Assembly: GCA_045632125.1 (NCBI GenBank)
Contig: JAZQWC010000049.1
Location: 1 to 59,486 of the forward strand
Source of the DNA: CALWPV01 sp045632125
GTDB taxonomy: Bacteria > Bacillota > Clostridia > Lachnospirales > Bianqueaceae
Reading direction: 5' to 3'
Length of the DNA: 59,486 nucleotides
Shown here: positions 1 to 8,262 of the stretch, in pieces
Layout of the letters: each line of letters opens with the position of its first letter
How positions within the stretch are numbered: the first letter of the stretch is position 1
Made by a program: the position numbers and the translations under genes
Notes under the pieces: generated by a model
Told to the model about the DNA's origin: nothing
Seen by the model: only the letters and a program-made list of their open reading frames with translations
Database searches by the model: none

Positions 1-355
<355 letters not shown>

Positions 356-522
356 GATTCGTTCGTTATTACTTGGTTTTGAATTGACCGGTATTTTTCT
401 TACCGTTCCCTTTATCTTGTTTTCACTCGATAAAGTTTTTTCTTCTCAGATGTTACACTGTTCGATTTTCAAAGTTCTGCACTTTCGTTCGTTCCTTTCG
501 GTCTCGCGCGAAGTGCTTGGTT

Positions 523-551
523 ATCTTATCACATCGTTTTCAGTTTGTCAA
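523..551 (-). promoter_or_regulatory. rrn promoter P2
   Basis: On the minus strand, -35 TTGACA (546-551), a 17-bp spacer and -10 TAAGAT (523-528). This is a near-consensus sigma-A promoter and the one closest to the 16S gene. Confidence 0.85.
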
Positions 552-613
552 GTACTTTTTTCAACTTTTTTCAAACTTTTTTTGATGCGGTTCGTTTGGC
601 GCGAACAGATGAT

Positions 614-642
614 ATAATATCATATTCGCTTCCTTTTGTCAA
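614..642 (-). promoter_or_regulatory. rrn promoter P1
   Basis: On the minus strand, -35 TTGACA (637-642), a 17-bp spacer and -10 TATTAT (614-619), lying 91 bp upstream of P2. Tandem promoters are typical of rRNA operons. Confidence 0.85.
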
Positions 643-669
643 CATCTTTTTTCAAAAAATATTGACGAA

Positions 670-757
670 CGGAGAAGGAGGGATTTGAACCCTCGCGCCA
701 GTTTCCCGACCTACGCCCTTAGCAGGGGCGCCTCTTCGGCCACTTGAGTACTTCTCC
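670..757 (-). tRNA. tRNA-Ser (anticodon GCU)
   Basis: On the minus strand the acceptor arms GGAGAAG and CTTCTCC pair, followed by discriminator G73. The anticodon loop reads CTGCTAA (anticodon GCU, reading AGC/AGU codons). The variable arm is long, as in class II tRNAs, and the T-loop GGTTCAAATC is present. The 88-nt length fits a serine tRNA. CCA is not encoded. It is expressed from its own promoter at 799-827. Confidence 0.96.
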
Positions 758-798
758 AGGGCTTACTGCGTTGGCTCCTAACCACGAGTGCGAAAATC

Positions 799-827
799 AT
801 TATACTTGATTAAGAGCTCTTTGTCAA
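799..827 (-). promoter_or_regulatory. tRNA-Ser promoter
   Basis: On the minus strand, -35 TTGACA (822-827), a 17-bp spacer and -10 TATAAT (799-804). Both hexamers match the sigma-A consensus exactly, about 40 bp upstream of the mature tRNA. Confidence 0.9.
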
Positions 828-843
828 CAACAATTTTTAAAAA

Positions 844-1542
844 CTATGCAAAAATTTTCATAATCCAATCCACTAGGTAATTTGCATGATAAAACCAAAC
901 TGCAACCGTACTATTTTCAATTGCAACAACCATTCCAGAGAAGAAATTCTGCCCGGTAGCCATCATGGTACACACAAACATGACTAGTTGAATCACAAAA
1001 TATCCTACTATTCCATTCGCTAGCATTCCCAATATACGATTAGCCAACCCAACTAGCGGAAGGTGATTGATCAAGCTCAAGCTTCTACCCAACAACCGGA
1101 GCAGCACAAAAGAAATTACAAAGACTCCCAATAGTGCTATGGCATTTACGACTATATTTGCCAAAAAGACTCCTACATATTCTTGAAAATTCACAACCCC
1201 CAATGCGGTGTACGCCTCAGGATTATTATTCCCAATCATACTTGTCTTTAACGCTTCAGGTAAAAATAAGCTTTCAATGTATGTCACCGCTTCCGCTATA
1301 CCAGGCTTAGCAGGAGCCTGTGTTCCGGCCCCAAAGCCTGCAGCTATTTTATCTTGCACACCAATCGTTCTTAAAAAGTCCGCTGCATAACCATACAGCT
1401 GCCACGTAAGAAACAAAGCCAACACAAAGCTAAGCATAGTGACCAATGTCCTCGCTAACCCTTTATGCCATCCTCGTGCCAAATATAGCACAAATATAAA
1501 GATTACAATTCCATCTAATATAATAGGAAGAAACTCATTCAT
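844..1542 (-). CDS. CvpA-family membrane protein
   Basis: This 232-residue integral membrane protein has the CvpA (colicin V production) layout. Two hydrophobic helices lie near residues 5-24 and 30-50 around the conserved small-residue and RGWHKGL region. A soluble loop spans about 60-115, and two further helices lie at about 127-150 and 165-195. CvpA proteins are inner-membrane proteins of poorly defined role. The start overlaps the stop of the upstream gene by 8 nt, so the two are translationally coupled. Family assignment rests on the N-terminal topology and motif; no substrate or partner can be inferred beyond the shared operon. Confidence 0.8.
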   Translation of the reverse strand: MNEFLPIILDGIVIFIFVLYLARGWHKGLARTLVTMLSFVLALFLTWQLYGYAADFLRTIGVQDKIAAGFGAGTQAPAKPGIAEAVTYIESLFLPEALKTSMIGNNNPEAYTALGVVNFQEYVGVFLANIVVNAIALLGVFVISFVLLRLLGRSLSLINHLPLVGLANRILGMLANGIVGYFVIQLVMFVCTMMATGQNFFSGMVVAIENSTVAVWFYHANYLVDWIMKIFA

Positions 1543-2914
1543 CTTCTGTTCCCGTCGCTCCTTTTATCATCACTTCAAAATAACAGATTTCTCCATTACG
1601 AATCGCCGCTACCTGATCCTCATTCTCAAATGCCACTAAGCCAGAATAGTCTTCAATTGCATCGAACTGCCACTTTGGAGATCCCTCCGGAGAAATACCA
1701 TAATAAGACCGACCAGAACCATAAATAATGGTATCGCCCCACGCATCTAAATAAGATACACCCTCCAAACTTTTTGAACACAGTACATCTCCAGTATAGT
1801 CATATACCACTACATTGTTTTCAGCAGCTGCAACCGTACCCGCCAAACCTTCACCATATCGTACCGCGAAATACTCATCCGATAAAACCAATGTCTCCAT
1901 CTGATATTCTAAGTTCTTTTCCCATACGATTTCACAGGTTCGTTTTGCATCTACAGCTCCAAAACGATCACTTCCAGCAAAGAAACAAAGGTCACCGTCA
2001 AATTTCAAATCGGCTATTACACAATCTTCAAACGCAGCGCTTCCTACAATTCGATCCACCAAAGCAGAACCACTTTCTGTAAGATCAAAAATCGTAATAA
2101 TACTCTGTATTTTTGTACCTGTATAATGGATATATGCCGTCGCCATGCGACTTCCGTCAGCATTCAATGCAATTGCCACAGGAATACCATCCGCTTCCGC
2201 ATACGTATGCCTCTGCATCAAAGTTGCGCCCTCTCGGGAGTATAGTTTAACATCATGGCTTTCACTGCCATCTAAAACAACTACACTAGCACCCTGCTCA
2301 TTCACGCAATGCAAAAGAATCTGCTTTTCCGCATCAATCTCGGTTTCGATCACACCATCGCGCACTACGATCACAGAAGTTCCCAAACGGTCTGCTACCG
2401 AAATAAACTTTCCGGCTTTTAACATATACGGCGAGGACATAGTAAAAGGAACATCCCATTCTACACGTCCCTTTTCATCAATCGCCTGCAATCCATCCTG
2501 ACTGCATCGCAGCAACCACTCGCCTTCTGTAAGCACACTTGCATTACCATCCGCAAACCCAACTGTTTGCTCAGTTTTCTGCAATATATAACTAGATTTA
2601 CCACGTATCATATTATAAAAACGATCAGAAAACAGGAACGCTGTTAAGGCAATCACACATACAATGATCATTCCCAACAGGATCCATTTCTTTTTTTCCT
2701 GTGCTGGCTCTTCCAATTCCCTTTCATCTTCTTGAGTCGGTGTTTCCGTTTCCTCGTTTTTCTCCTCTACCTCATCGGTATCAACCGACACATTCGCGTC
2801 GTCTTCTTCCGGCTCCGCCGCTTCTATTTCCGCAAAAAGATCCTGCTCCGCATCTTCCTCAATGCTTTCGAACAGCTTCTCTTTGCTTTCCATTTCTTCG
2901 TTTTTGTTTTCCAT
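1535..2914 (-). CDS. Membrane-anchored beta-propeller-like protein (DUF5711-like)
   Basis: This 459-residue protein has three parts. Residues 1-75 are a strongly acidic, disordered-looking cytoplasmic tail rich in Glu and Asp. One transmembrane helix follows at about 77-96. The extracellular region (about 110-455) has repeating short beta-strand motifs such as WDVPF, WEKNL and WQFDA, suggesting a PQQ/WD-like propeller. It resembles the DUF5711 proteins often found beside CvpA genes in Lachnospiraceae; this is recall, not a search. The start has a strong site (AAAGGAGACC) and overlaps the 3' end of the upstream ykvI-like gene by 56 nt, an unusually long overlap. Function unknown, possibly an extracellular scaffold or sensor. 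Confidence 0.65.
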   Translation of the reverse strand: MENKNEEMESKEKLFESIEEDAEQDLFAEIEAAEPEEDDANVSVDTDEVEEKNEETETPTQEDERELEEPAQEKKKWILLGMIIVCVIALTAFLFSDRFYNMIRGKSSYILQKTEQTVGFADGNASVLTEGEWLLRCSQDGLQAIDEKGRVEWDVPFTMSSPYMLKAGKFISVADRLGTSVIVVRDGVIETEIDAEKQILLHCVNEQGASVVVLDGSESHDVKLYSREGATLMQRHTYAEADGIPVAIALNADGSRMATAYIHYTGTKIQSIITIFDLTESGSALVDRIVGSAAFEDCVIADLKFDGDLCFFAGSDRFGAVDAKRTCEIVWEKNLEYQMETLVLSDEYFAVRYGEGLAGTVAAAENNVVVYDYTGDVLCSKSLEGVSYLDAWGDTIIYGSGRSYYGISPEGSPKWQFDAIEDYSGLVAFENEDQVAAIRNGEICYFEVMIKGATGTEDE

Positions 2915-3998
2915 TTATGGTCTCCTTTTTGGAAATACATTTAATTATGATCAATATCAACTGTGCCATGCCTAGATATCCCAAAAACTTATATCCTTTT
3001 TCTACCAGGCAAGTAAAACCCAATCGCGCCAATATCATCGCTGACAAAGTCATCAGAAGCACCTTGGTCTTTTCACTCCATCGCTTCAATCTCTTCATGC
3101 GATTCATAAGGCCGAAGCCATCCGCCACCGCGGTAGTATACATGGCCCCTAGCAAAACAACCACATACAGTTGACGCCGCCACGCATAGTTTCTCATCAG
3201 GCCTAATACCGGAATCGGTATCCCTCTTATTGTATCATAATTTAAAAATGTTGCAAGCCCCATAGCGAAGGTAAGTAAAACTAAAATACATGCCGCATAG
3301 ACTCCAGTCTTAGCCGCCTGTTTTTCATGGTGTATGTAGCCTGACAAACCTGTCAGCACCGCTGTCGCTCCTAGCATATTATATGAAACGTATATCGCCG
3401 CACTTTCCAAAGCCGGGAACAGGTTTTTCATCGGCTGCGCCGTAAAGATCGACAATGGCTGAAGCAACAGATCCATCGTTTCAGTTACAGAGGAAGAACT
3501 CATAATGCCGTAGGCACTCACAAGAAAAATGCCGGCGATCAGAATCGGCGTTAAAATCCGATTCATTTTTATAACACCCTCTGGACCAAAGTGCAATGTT
3601 GCTAAAACTGCTCCTGCCATTAGCAAACTCCCCCAAACCTCTGGCAAATCCCATTGCTGCAAAAAAATAGCGCCACTGCCTGCCAGCATGACGCCATACC
3701 CAAGTATCATGGAAAGGACGGTCGAGGCATCTAATACAGCGCCCAGCCATTTGCCGGCAATTTGCTCTGTAAATGTTCCGTATTCCGTATTTCCATTTTC
3801 ATATGCAATTTTTAGCGTACCATAGGTGCCGACAAAAAACAACAATCCTGCCACGCCTATCGCCCACAGGCCCATTTCACCATAGTCAGTAAAATACGCC
3901 ATTATCTCCGCGCCGGAGGCAAATCCGGCACCAATTACCGTGCCAACCAACACCAGTGCAATATGCAAGGCTTGCGATGCCGTACCTATTTTCTTCAC
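2859..3998 (-). CDS. ykvI: YkvI-like membrane protein (putative transporter)
   Basis: This 379-residue polytopic protein has about ten transmembrane helices. It opens with the pattern LVGTVIGAGFASGAE, typical of the APC-superfamily YkvI family, related to amino-acid and spore-germination permeases. The start is GTG within a GTGA overlap with the stop of the upstream gene, with GGAGG about 9 nt before it. The basic C-terminal tail (about residues 360-379) is encoded in the stretch that also encodes the start of the next gene. Substrate unknown. YkvI proteins are uncharacterised membrane proteins, so only the fold-level call is safe. Confidence 0.75.
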   Translation of the reverse strand: MKKIGTASQALHIALVLVGTVIGAGFASGAEIMAYFTDYGEMGLWAIGVAGLLFFVGTYGTLKIAYENGNTEYGTFTEQIAGKWLGAVLDASTVLSMILGYGVMLAGSGAIFLQQWDLPEVWGSLLMAGAVLATLHFGPEGVIKMNRILTPILIAGIFLVSAYGIMSSSSVTETMDLLLQPLSIFTAQPMKNLFPALESAAIYVSYNMLGATAVLTGLSGYIHHEKQAAKTGVYAACILVLLTFAMGLATFLNYDTIRGIPIPVLGLMRNYAWRRQLYVVVLLGAMYTTAVADGFGLMNRMKRLKRWSEKTKVLLMTLSAMILARLGFTCLVEKGYKFLGYLGMAQLILIIIKCISKKETINGKQKRRNGKQREAVRKH

Positions 3999-4951
3999 TG
4001 CCCTGCATCCTCCACGATTTCCCCACCATGGATCCCATCAGCGGGAGCCTGCGTCATCACAGTTTCCTGGCCCGCAGAACTTGTCACCGAGGAATAGATC
4101 TGTTCAATTTGTAAATCCATAGTCTCCAATCGATTTTGAATTCCATCCAAAGTGCTCACACTGTTAAAGAGCAACATCCCCATCACTAGTGTCACTGTGA
4201 GCAAAATTGCTGATAGCGAAGTAAGCACTCTAATCGGAGTCCCTTCCTGCTTCTTAAAAGGGAATCGATGTGATATGGGTTCTGTTTCTTTTGTCTCTCT
4301 CATTGGGAGGCGCTCCAAATGTTCCCAGATGCTTCTTTTCTTATTTTCTTCCGGCAGTTCCCATGGCATAGTTTCTTCCGAAGACGGCTTTTCAGTGATA
4401 AGTGATGCAGCTTCCTGACGTTGAGCCACTTGTGCACTGCGAAAATCAGTAGGGTTTTGATCGGAATACACATAATAACCACCCAATTCGTGATAGTCAC
4501 CATTTTCCCACTGATAAAAAGCCAGAGAACCCTCGAGCCCATCGCTCATCAGCAGGATAGGAGACTGTGAAAAAAATTCTTCATTTTGCTTTGCAAAACG
4601 CCAAGCTCCATCGTTTCCGTAGCCAGGCTGATTGAGAGCCCATCCCACCACTTGAAACTTGGGAAACTGTCTTTGTTGCCGTCTTTGCAGATTCCGCAGC
4701 TGATCCTGCGTAAATTTGATTTGACGGCTTCCTCCAGACTCCCCCTCCAAAATTCCCCTAATCAAATAAATCGTTTGTCGACCCAGTCGATATTCTCGGC
4801 CTAGCAAATAATACATTTGGAAATGGCCCACACGATCGGTCATATTCTCCTTTAAAAATAAATCACTTTTCTCTTCTAAATATACTTTTACCTCATCGCT
4901 CGGTTTGCCTATGCAGCGAACCACGCCCTGCTGATTTTCGTTAGCTTCCAT
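3995..4951 (-). CDS. Unknown membrane-anchored protein with C-terminal coiled coil
   Basis: The reading frame opens earlier, at 4993, but the ATG at 4951 is preceded by AAGGGGGAG at good spacing, giving 318 residues. The first 200 or so residues are a soluble alpha/beta region with many Trp, Tyr and Phe residues. One transmembrane helix lies near 243-262, followed by a short predicted coiled coil and a Ser/Thr-rich acidic tail, suggesting an inside-to-outside type II topology. It recalls proteins conserved in Lachnospiraceae genomes (possibly the family labelled DUF6128, low certainty). It is the first gene of the run 4951 to 844, which continues with the ykvI-like gene through a GTGA overlap. 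No function can be assigned. Confidence 0.55.
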   Translation of the reverse strand: MEANENQQGVVRCIGKPSDEVKVYLEEKSDLFLKENMTDRVGHFQMYYLLGREYRLGRQTIYLIRGILEGESGGSRQIKFTQDQLRNLQRRQQRQFPKFQVVGWALNQPGYGNDGAWRFAKQNEEFFSQSPILLMSDGLEGSLAFYQWENGDYHELGGYYVYSDQNPTDFRSAQVAQRQEAASLITEKPSSEETMPWELPEENKKRSIWEHLERLPMRETKETEPISHRFPFKKQEGTPIRVLTSLSAILLTVTLVMGMLLFNSVSTLDGIQNRLETMDLQIEQIYSSVTSSAGQETVMTQAPADGIHGGEIVEDAGQ

Positions 4952-5082
4952 GGTATGCTCCCCCTTGTATCGATTGTCCACCACCGCTTTCACGATGTCC
5001 TTTTTCCTATCGCCGATAGCTTACCATATTTTTCCATATTCTTTTCTCGAAATCTGTCGTGCAAACCTAAAAATTTATCGAC

Positions 5083-5108
5083 AAAAAAAGATCGGCCTAG
5101 CCGATCTT
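5083..5108 (-). terminator. Intrinsic terminator after the 97-residue gene
   Basis: On the minus strand, a perfect 9-bp stem AAGATCGGC / GCCGATCTT with a 3-nt loop is followed by seven T residues. It begins at the stop codon of the gene at 5107 and isolates the 7035-5107 operon from the next minus-strand run. Confidence 0.9.
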
Positions 5109-5400
5109 AATTCATAGCTTCTTCCTCGTCATCGTCTGTACCAATGATTTCTACCTCAAAACTTTGGTAAGGAAAGCTTTCAATAAAGTGATCCTGATGG
5201 AATTGAGTGCGCCCAAACTGTTGCATTTCATCACGATTCTGCTTGAGCCAAATCGGTCTGGGCAAATCTAGTGCCTGAATAATTTCATCAATACACACTT
5301 CCAATCGAGCTTCTTCCGTCCACTCCTGATGGTCATCTGTTGCGGTATAGCTTTCCTGCACACGATGTTTATGCCAAATTTTTCCCCATACTTTTAACAT
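5107..5400 (-). CDS. Small conserved-looking unknown protein
   Basis: This 97-residue soluble protein is basic at the N-terminus (WGKIWHKHR) and ends in a run of acidic residues (DDDEEEA). A good ribosome site (AAAGGAA) lies about 10 nt before the ATG, and codon use looks like that of its neighbours, which supports a real gene. It is the last gene of a three-gene run (7035 to 5107) and is followed at once by a strong terminator. No motif is recognised and no function can be given. Confidence 0.6.
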   Translation of the reverse strand: MLKVWGKIWHKHRVQESYTATDDHQEWTEEARLEVCIDEIIQALDLPRPIWLKQNRDEMQQFGRTQFHQDHFIESFPYQSFEVEIIGTDDDEEEAMN

Positions 5401-5441
5401 AGGCTTTGTTTCCTTTCTATCTCTTCGAATCGTTTTTCAAA

Positions 5442-6344
5442 TTAATAAAAACCTCTTGGATCTTCCAGAATCTGTCGTGCCGGGTCGATTCTTCCGAAGA
5501 AAGACACCTTCCCCATAAAACGGCAGCCCACCATAGGTTTACCCAACAAATCACACGGATTAATACACACCCGTAAAATTTGTCCCAGCACATTTAGATC
5601 CAAATAATAGCACCATTCTTCTGTTTCAGCATTCATCAATTTATTCACATAAACAATGTCTCCTAAAACAGTATAATAATTATCATGTTCTCCTTCTGCC
5701 GGATATAAAAAGCCATCAAAAATACTGTATACATCTTCCTGCTTCAAGCGATCTTCGATCTCTTGTTCTGTCAAATCATCATCGCTTTGAATCTGCTGAA
5801 TCGCCGTTTCGTCTCCTTCCATAGCCCGGCGCAAAAGTCCTCGTCTTCTGGCTTCCACCTCTTCAATAGCAGCTACATCATCCTCCGACCGGTCGATTCC
5901 CAAAAGCACCTTACCCTCGAAAGAGAGACCATAACAGGAAGCAAAGGTTCGCTCTACCTCCATCAATTTTTTATCTTTATAAAAGCGATTCACCTCGGTT
6001 ACTCGAAAACAAACCCCTTCTAAAGTGCTTTTTTCCTGTCCAAACATATACAGATCATCATGCTCATCTTCATGGATCTCGCACTCCAATATTTCATATC
6101 CACGCTTTTCTTTAATTGCGGGGCAAATCGTTCCGATCCTAATATAATGATCCGGCTCAAGCACACCACGCATGATTAGCTGAAAAGGGCCCATTTCCTT
6201 ATACATTTCCACATGAACTTTTCCTTCTTTCATGTAATGCTGTGCTCTTAATCGCCCTTCCATCAACTGTTTACTGATGAAGCCGTCGATGGACTGCTGA
6301 TCGGTATATCGACTCATACCAATAGCCGAAAGTACTCTCAACAT
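5442..6344 (-). CDS. Unknown protein (DUF3881-like)
   Basis: This is a 300-residue soluble protein with no signal peptide or membrane segment. The N-terminal half is alpha/beta, a Glu/Arg-rich helical stretch spans about 160-205 (EEVEARRRGLLRRAMEG), and the C-terminal third is rich in aromatic beta strands (WCYYLDLNVLGQILRVCIN). It resembles Lachnospiraceae proteins labelled DUF3881, recalled from the N-terminal pattern MLRVLSAIGMSRY and not checked. The start has AAGAGG about 8 nt upstream. It sits between two other unknowns in one operon, so a shared role is likely but unidentified. Confidence 0.6.
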   Translation of the reverse strand: MLRVLSAIGMSRYTDQQSIDGFISKQLMEGRLRAQHYMKEGKVHVEMYKEMGPFQLIMRGVLEPDHYIRIGTICPAIKEKRGYEILECEIHEDEHDDLYMFGQEKSTLEGVCFRVTEVNRFYKDKKLMEVERTFASCYGLSFEGKVLLGIDRSEDDVAAIEEVEARRRGLLRRAMEGDETAIQQIQSDDDLTEQEIEDRLKQEDVYSIFDGFLYPAEGEHDNYYTVLGDIVYVNKLMNAETEEWCYYLDLNVLGQILRVCINPCDLLGKPMVGCRFMGKVSFFGRIDPARQILEDPRGFY

Positions 6345-6357
6345 ATAGAAAACCTCT

Positions 6358-7035
6358 TTATTCTCTAATGATCACATACACTGAAGCAGTTAGATCGCTT
6401 CCTTCCAATGCGGCCTGTACCTCAAATACTCCCTGACGATCCGGTGCTGTGTATGTTCCAAATTTATTGATGCTGCCTGCATCATCTCCAATAACTTTCC
6501 ATGTCACAATGCCTGTTAACTCTTCCGACTTACGGCAGCTAAACGTATATTTCATACCGGGTCGTAGGAATTTAGGCGGATTAGCAATATAAAACGCTTG
6601 CGCCTTCACTGCATCTTGATCTTTCTCCGTAAGCAGTTCCTCTTTTTTAGCCGCCCACCCTATACGGATCGTTCCGGGCGCCATACCATTGACTAGCTTG
6701 ACTCCTACCTGAAACCGACCGGTTTCGGGTTCCAGAAATGCCCCCGTCTTCATTTCCGGCACTGCCGGAATATAAGAAGACTGCTGAAAAACACCGGGAT
6801 CTCCCACTATAATGCGTTCCTGCTGAAGTGGTTCATCATCAAAACCAAGATCATCGATCAAATAAAGCTGCAATTCATGCCGGCCGGCGCCCAAACCGGT
6901 ATCGATCCAGTCGGTATAAATGCAGCGTCCGCTTCTTTGACCGGTGGTGATCTGCATTAAGATCTCGCCGGCGGCGCAGGGTTCCTTTACGGATCTTTTT
7001 TGGTACTCTATATGAATGTCTTTACTGCTATGCAT
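6358..7035 (-). CDS. Unknown protein with C-terminal Ig-like domain
   Basis: This is a 225-residue protein without a signal peptide. The C-terminal 80 residues read like a bacterial Ig-like or big-domain fold: KYTFSC, then VTWKVIGDDAGSINKFGTYTAPD, then VYVIIRE at the end. The central W-X-V-x-G-x-x-x-G-x-I pattern is typical of invasin-like repeats, which makes a cytosolic location odd. The ATG follows AGGAGG at ideal spacing, and a sigma-A promoter lies at 7070-7098. It is the first gene of the operon ending at the 5083-5108 terminator. Function unknown. Confidence 0.6.
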   Translation of the reverse strand: MHSSKDIHIEYQKRSVKEPCAAGEILMQITTGQRSGRCIYTDWIDTGLGAGRHELQLYLIDDLGFDDEPLQQERIIVGDPGVFQQSSYIPAVPEMKTGAFLEPETGRFQVGVKLVNGMAPGTIRIGWAAKKEELLTEKDQDAVKAQAFYIANPPKFLRPGMKYTFSCRKSEELTGIVTWKVIGDDAGSINKFGTYTAPDRQGVFEVQAALEGSDLTASVYVIIRE

Positions 7036-7069
7036 GTAAGCCTCCTAATGGTCCATAACTGATTCTATT

Positions 7070-7098
7070 ATTGTAGCGGCTTTTATAGTCTCATGCAA
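7070..7098 (-). promoter_or_regulatory. Promoter of the 7035-5107 operon
   Basis: On the minus strand, -35 TTGCAT (7093-7098), a 17-bp spacer and -10 TACAAT (7070-7075). It is back to back with the plus-strand promoter at 7117-7145. Confidence 0.75.
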
Positions 7099-7116
7099 CA
7101 TTTTTTTCAGTTTTCC

Positions 7117-7145
7117 CTGCAAATTCCCTCAAAGTATGTTATAAT
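7117..7145 (+). promoter_or_regulatory. Promoter of the DivIVA-like operon
   Basis: The plus strand reads CTGCAA (7117-7122), a 17-bp spacer and TATAAT (7140-7145). The -35 is weak and the -10 is consensus. About 70 nt of leader follows before the AGGAGG of the first gene. Confidence 0.65.
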
Positions 7146-7223
7146 ACTCATAACGTCTAATTTTATGTATTTACGTATGGTACCGTAATTTTACGGCTTC
7201 CATGCCACCATAGGAGGTTTTTT

Positions 7224-7661
7224 ATGAAAGTTTTTTCCATCGAACGCCGCGGTTATAGCCCCAGAGAAGTTGATGCATATTTACGCGAACTGGAGGCTCA
7301 GCTGGCTCAGAAGGATACACAGCTCAGCGAATATCGTCAGAAAGAGGCTGCTATCAATCAGTCTGTTGTAGAAGCAAAGCTTTTAGCTAACAAAATCGTT
7401 GAGGATGCAAAAGTTGAAGCGGATGCCATCCATCGAAACGCGCTGGATTCCATGGCCGATATCAAAGATAAAACCACCGCTATGCATGCTAAGCTGCAGG
7501 CTTTCCAGCAAGACTACAACCGTATTCTTCAGCAATATCTGGTAGCTGTACGCTGCTCCGACATGGTTCAGATCTTTGATGATCTGGATAAATTTATGGA
7601 CAATCTGGGTATGAACCAGAAGGAAGAAGCTGCTCCCGAAGCAGCAGAGGCTAAACAATGA
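7224..7661 (+). CDS. DivIVA-domain protein
   Basis: This 145-residue protein begins with a DivIVA-type N-terminal motif (FSIERRGYSPREVDAYLREL), followed by continuous heptad-pattern helix to about residue 120 and an acidic Ala/Glu tail. DivIVA and GpsB proteins bind curved membrane or division machinery through this N-terminal region and dimerise by the coiled coil. It is shorter than full DivIVA, nearer to GpsB size. TAGGAGG precedes the ATG. Its stop overlaps the start of the next membrane-protein gene (ATGA), so the two are probably made together. The exact division or growth role is not known from sequence. Confidence 0.75.
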   Translation: MKVFSIERRGYSPREVDAYLRELEAQLAQKDTQLSEYRQKEAAINQSVVEAKLLANKIVEDAKVEADAIHRNALDSMADIKDKTTAMHAKLQAFQQDYNRILQQYLVAVRCSDMVQIFDDLDKFMDNLGMNQKEEAAPEAAEAKQ

Positions 7662-8254
7662 TGTGGTTTTATATTCTTGGAACTTTAATGATATTTTTCT
7701 TCCTAATTAAAAATATCCAAAGCGACCGAGAATTCAAACAGTATAGCCAAGATGCCATCAGCGTCTTTCATGATTCTCGTAAAACACATAAAGTTGCCCG
7801 TGTAGTTTTCAAAATCCTCTTTGTGCTTTCTTTGGTGTTATTGGTTGTTACCGTAGTCGTATGGAAGATACAGAATCCGGGCACATTGATGAGTGTGCTT
7901 TGTTTGGTAATTGGCTGTTTCCTGTTTGCCTTTTTCCCCTTCACTCCGGGCCGCTGGGTTTTGACCGGCAAGGGTATTTACGTTTACAATAACGGTGTAT
8001 TCATTCCCTGGACCCAGATGATCGGTACCGAAATCCTGCCTCGCGGCAAGCAGACTTATATCATTATTAATTTGAAACAAACCGAAAAAGAACACGGAAA
8101 ACGTACTGCGTACCCCGTTCTTGTTCCGGGATCTCAAGCTAAAGATTTATGTAACATGATCCGCGAATTCATCACTGTTATGGATCGTAAAAAATACCAG
8201 AAACAGTTGAATGAAGAACGTGCGGTTCCGCTTAAAGACCGAAAATTCTACTGA
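7658..8254 (+). CDS. Membrane protein with PH-like cytoplasmic domain
   Basis: This is a 198-residue protein. A hydrophobic N-terminal helix lies at about 2-19 and a helical pair at about 49-68 and 76-95. A C-terminal soluble part follows, with the pattern WVLTGKGIYVYNNG and FIPWTQMIG, as in bacterial PH or DUF5673-like domains, where a short strand motif leads to (I/F)PW. It overlaps the DivIVA-like gene by 4 nt and lies 8 nt before the AI-2E-family gene. The arrangement suggests a membrane partner for the DivIVA-like protein; this is inference. Confidence 0.6.
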   Translation: MMWFYILGTLMIFFFLIKNIQSDREFKQYSQDAISVFHDSRKTHKVARVVFKILFVLSLVLLVVTVVVWKIQNPGTLMSVLCLVIGCFLFAFFPFTPGRWVLTGKGIYVYNNGVFIPWTQMIGTEILPRGKQTYIIINLKQTEKEHGKRTAYPVLVPGSQAKDLCNMIREFITVMDRKKYQKQLNEERAVPLKDRKFY

Positions 8255-8262
8255 GGAACTCT

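Larger units (their letters stand above)
356..669 (-). other. rRNA operon leader and promoter region
   Basis: There is no protein gene here. On the minus strand the stretch holds two sigma-A promoters (annotated separately) and then a roughly 170-nt leader. The leader contains AGAACTTTGAAAA near 466-479, which resembles the Firmicute rrn boxA antitermination element, and a small GGTAAGAAAAATACC hairpin near 390-405. No GC-rich terminator is visible between the tRNA-Ser and the first rrn promoter, so tRNA transcripts may run into the rRNA leader. Confidence 0.7.
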
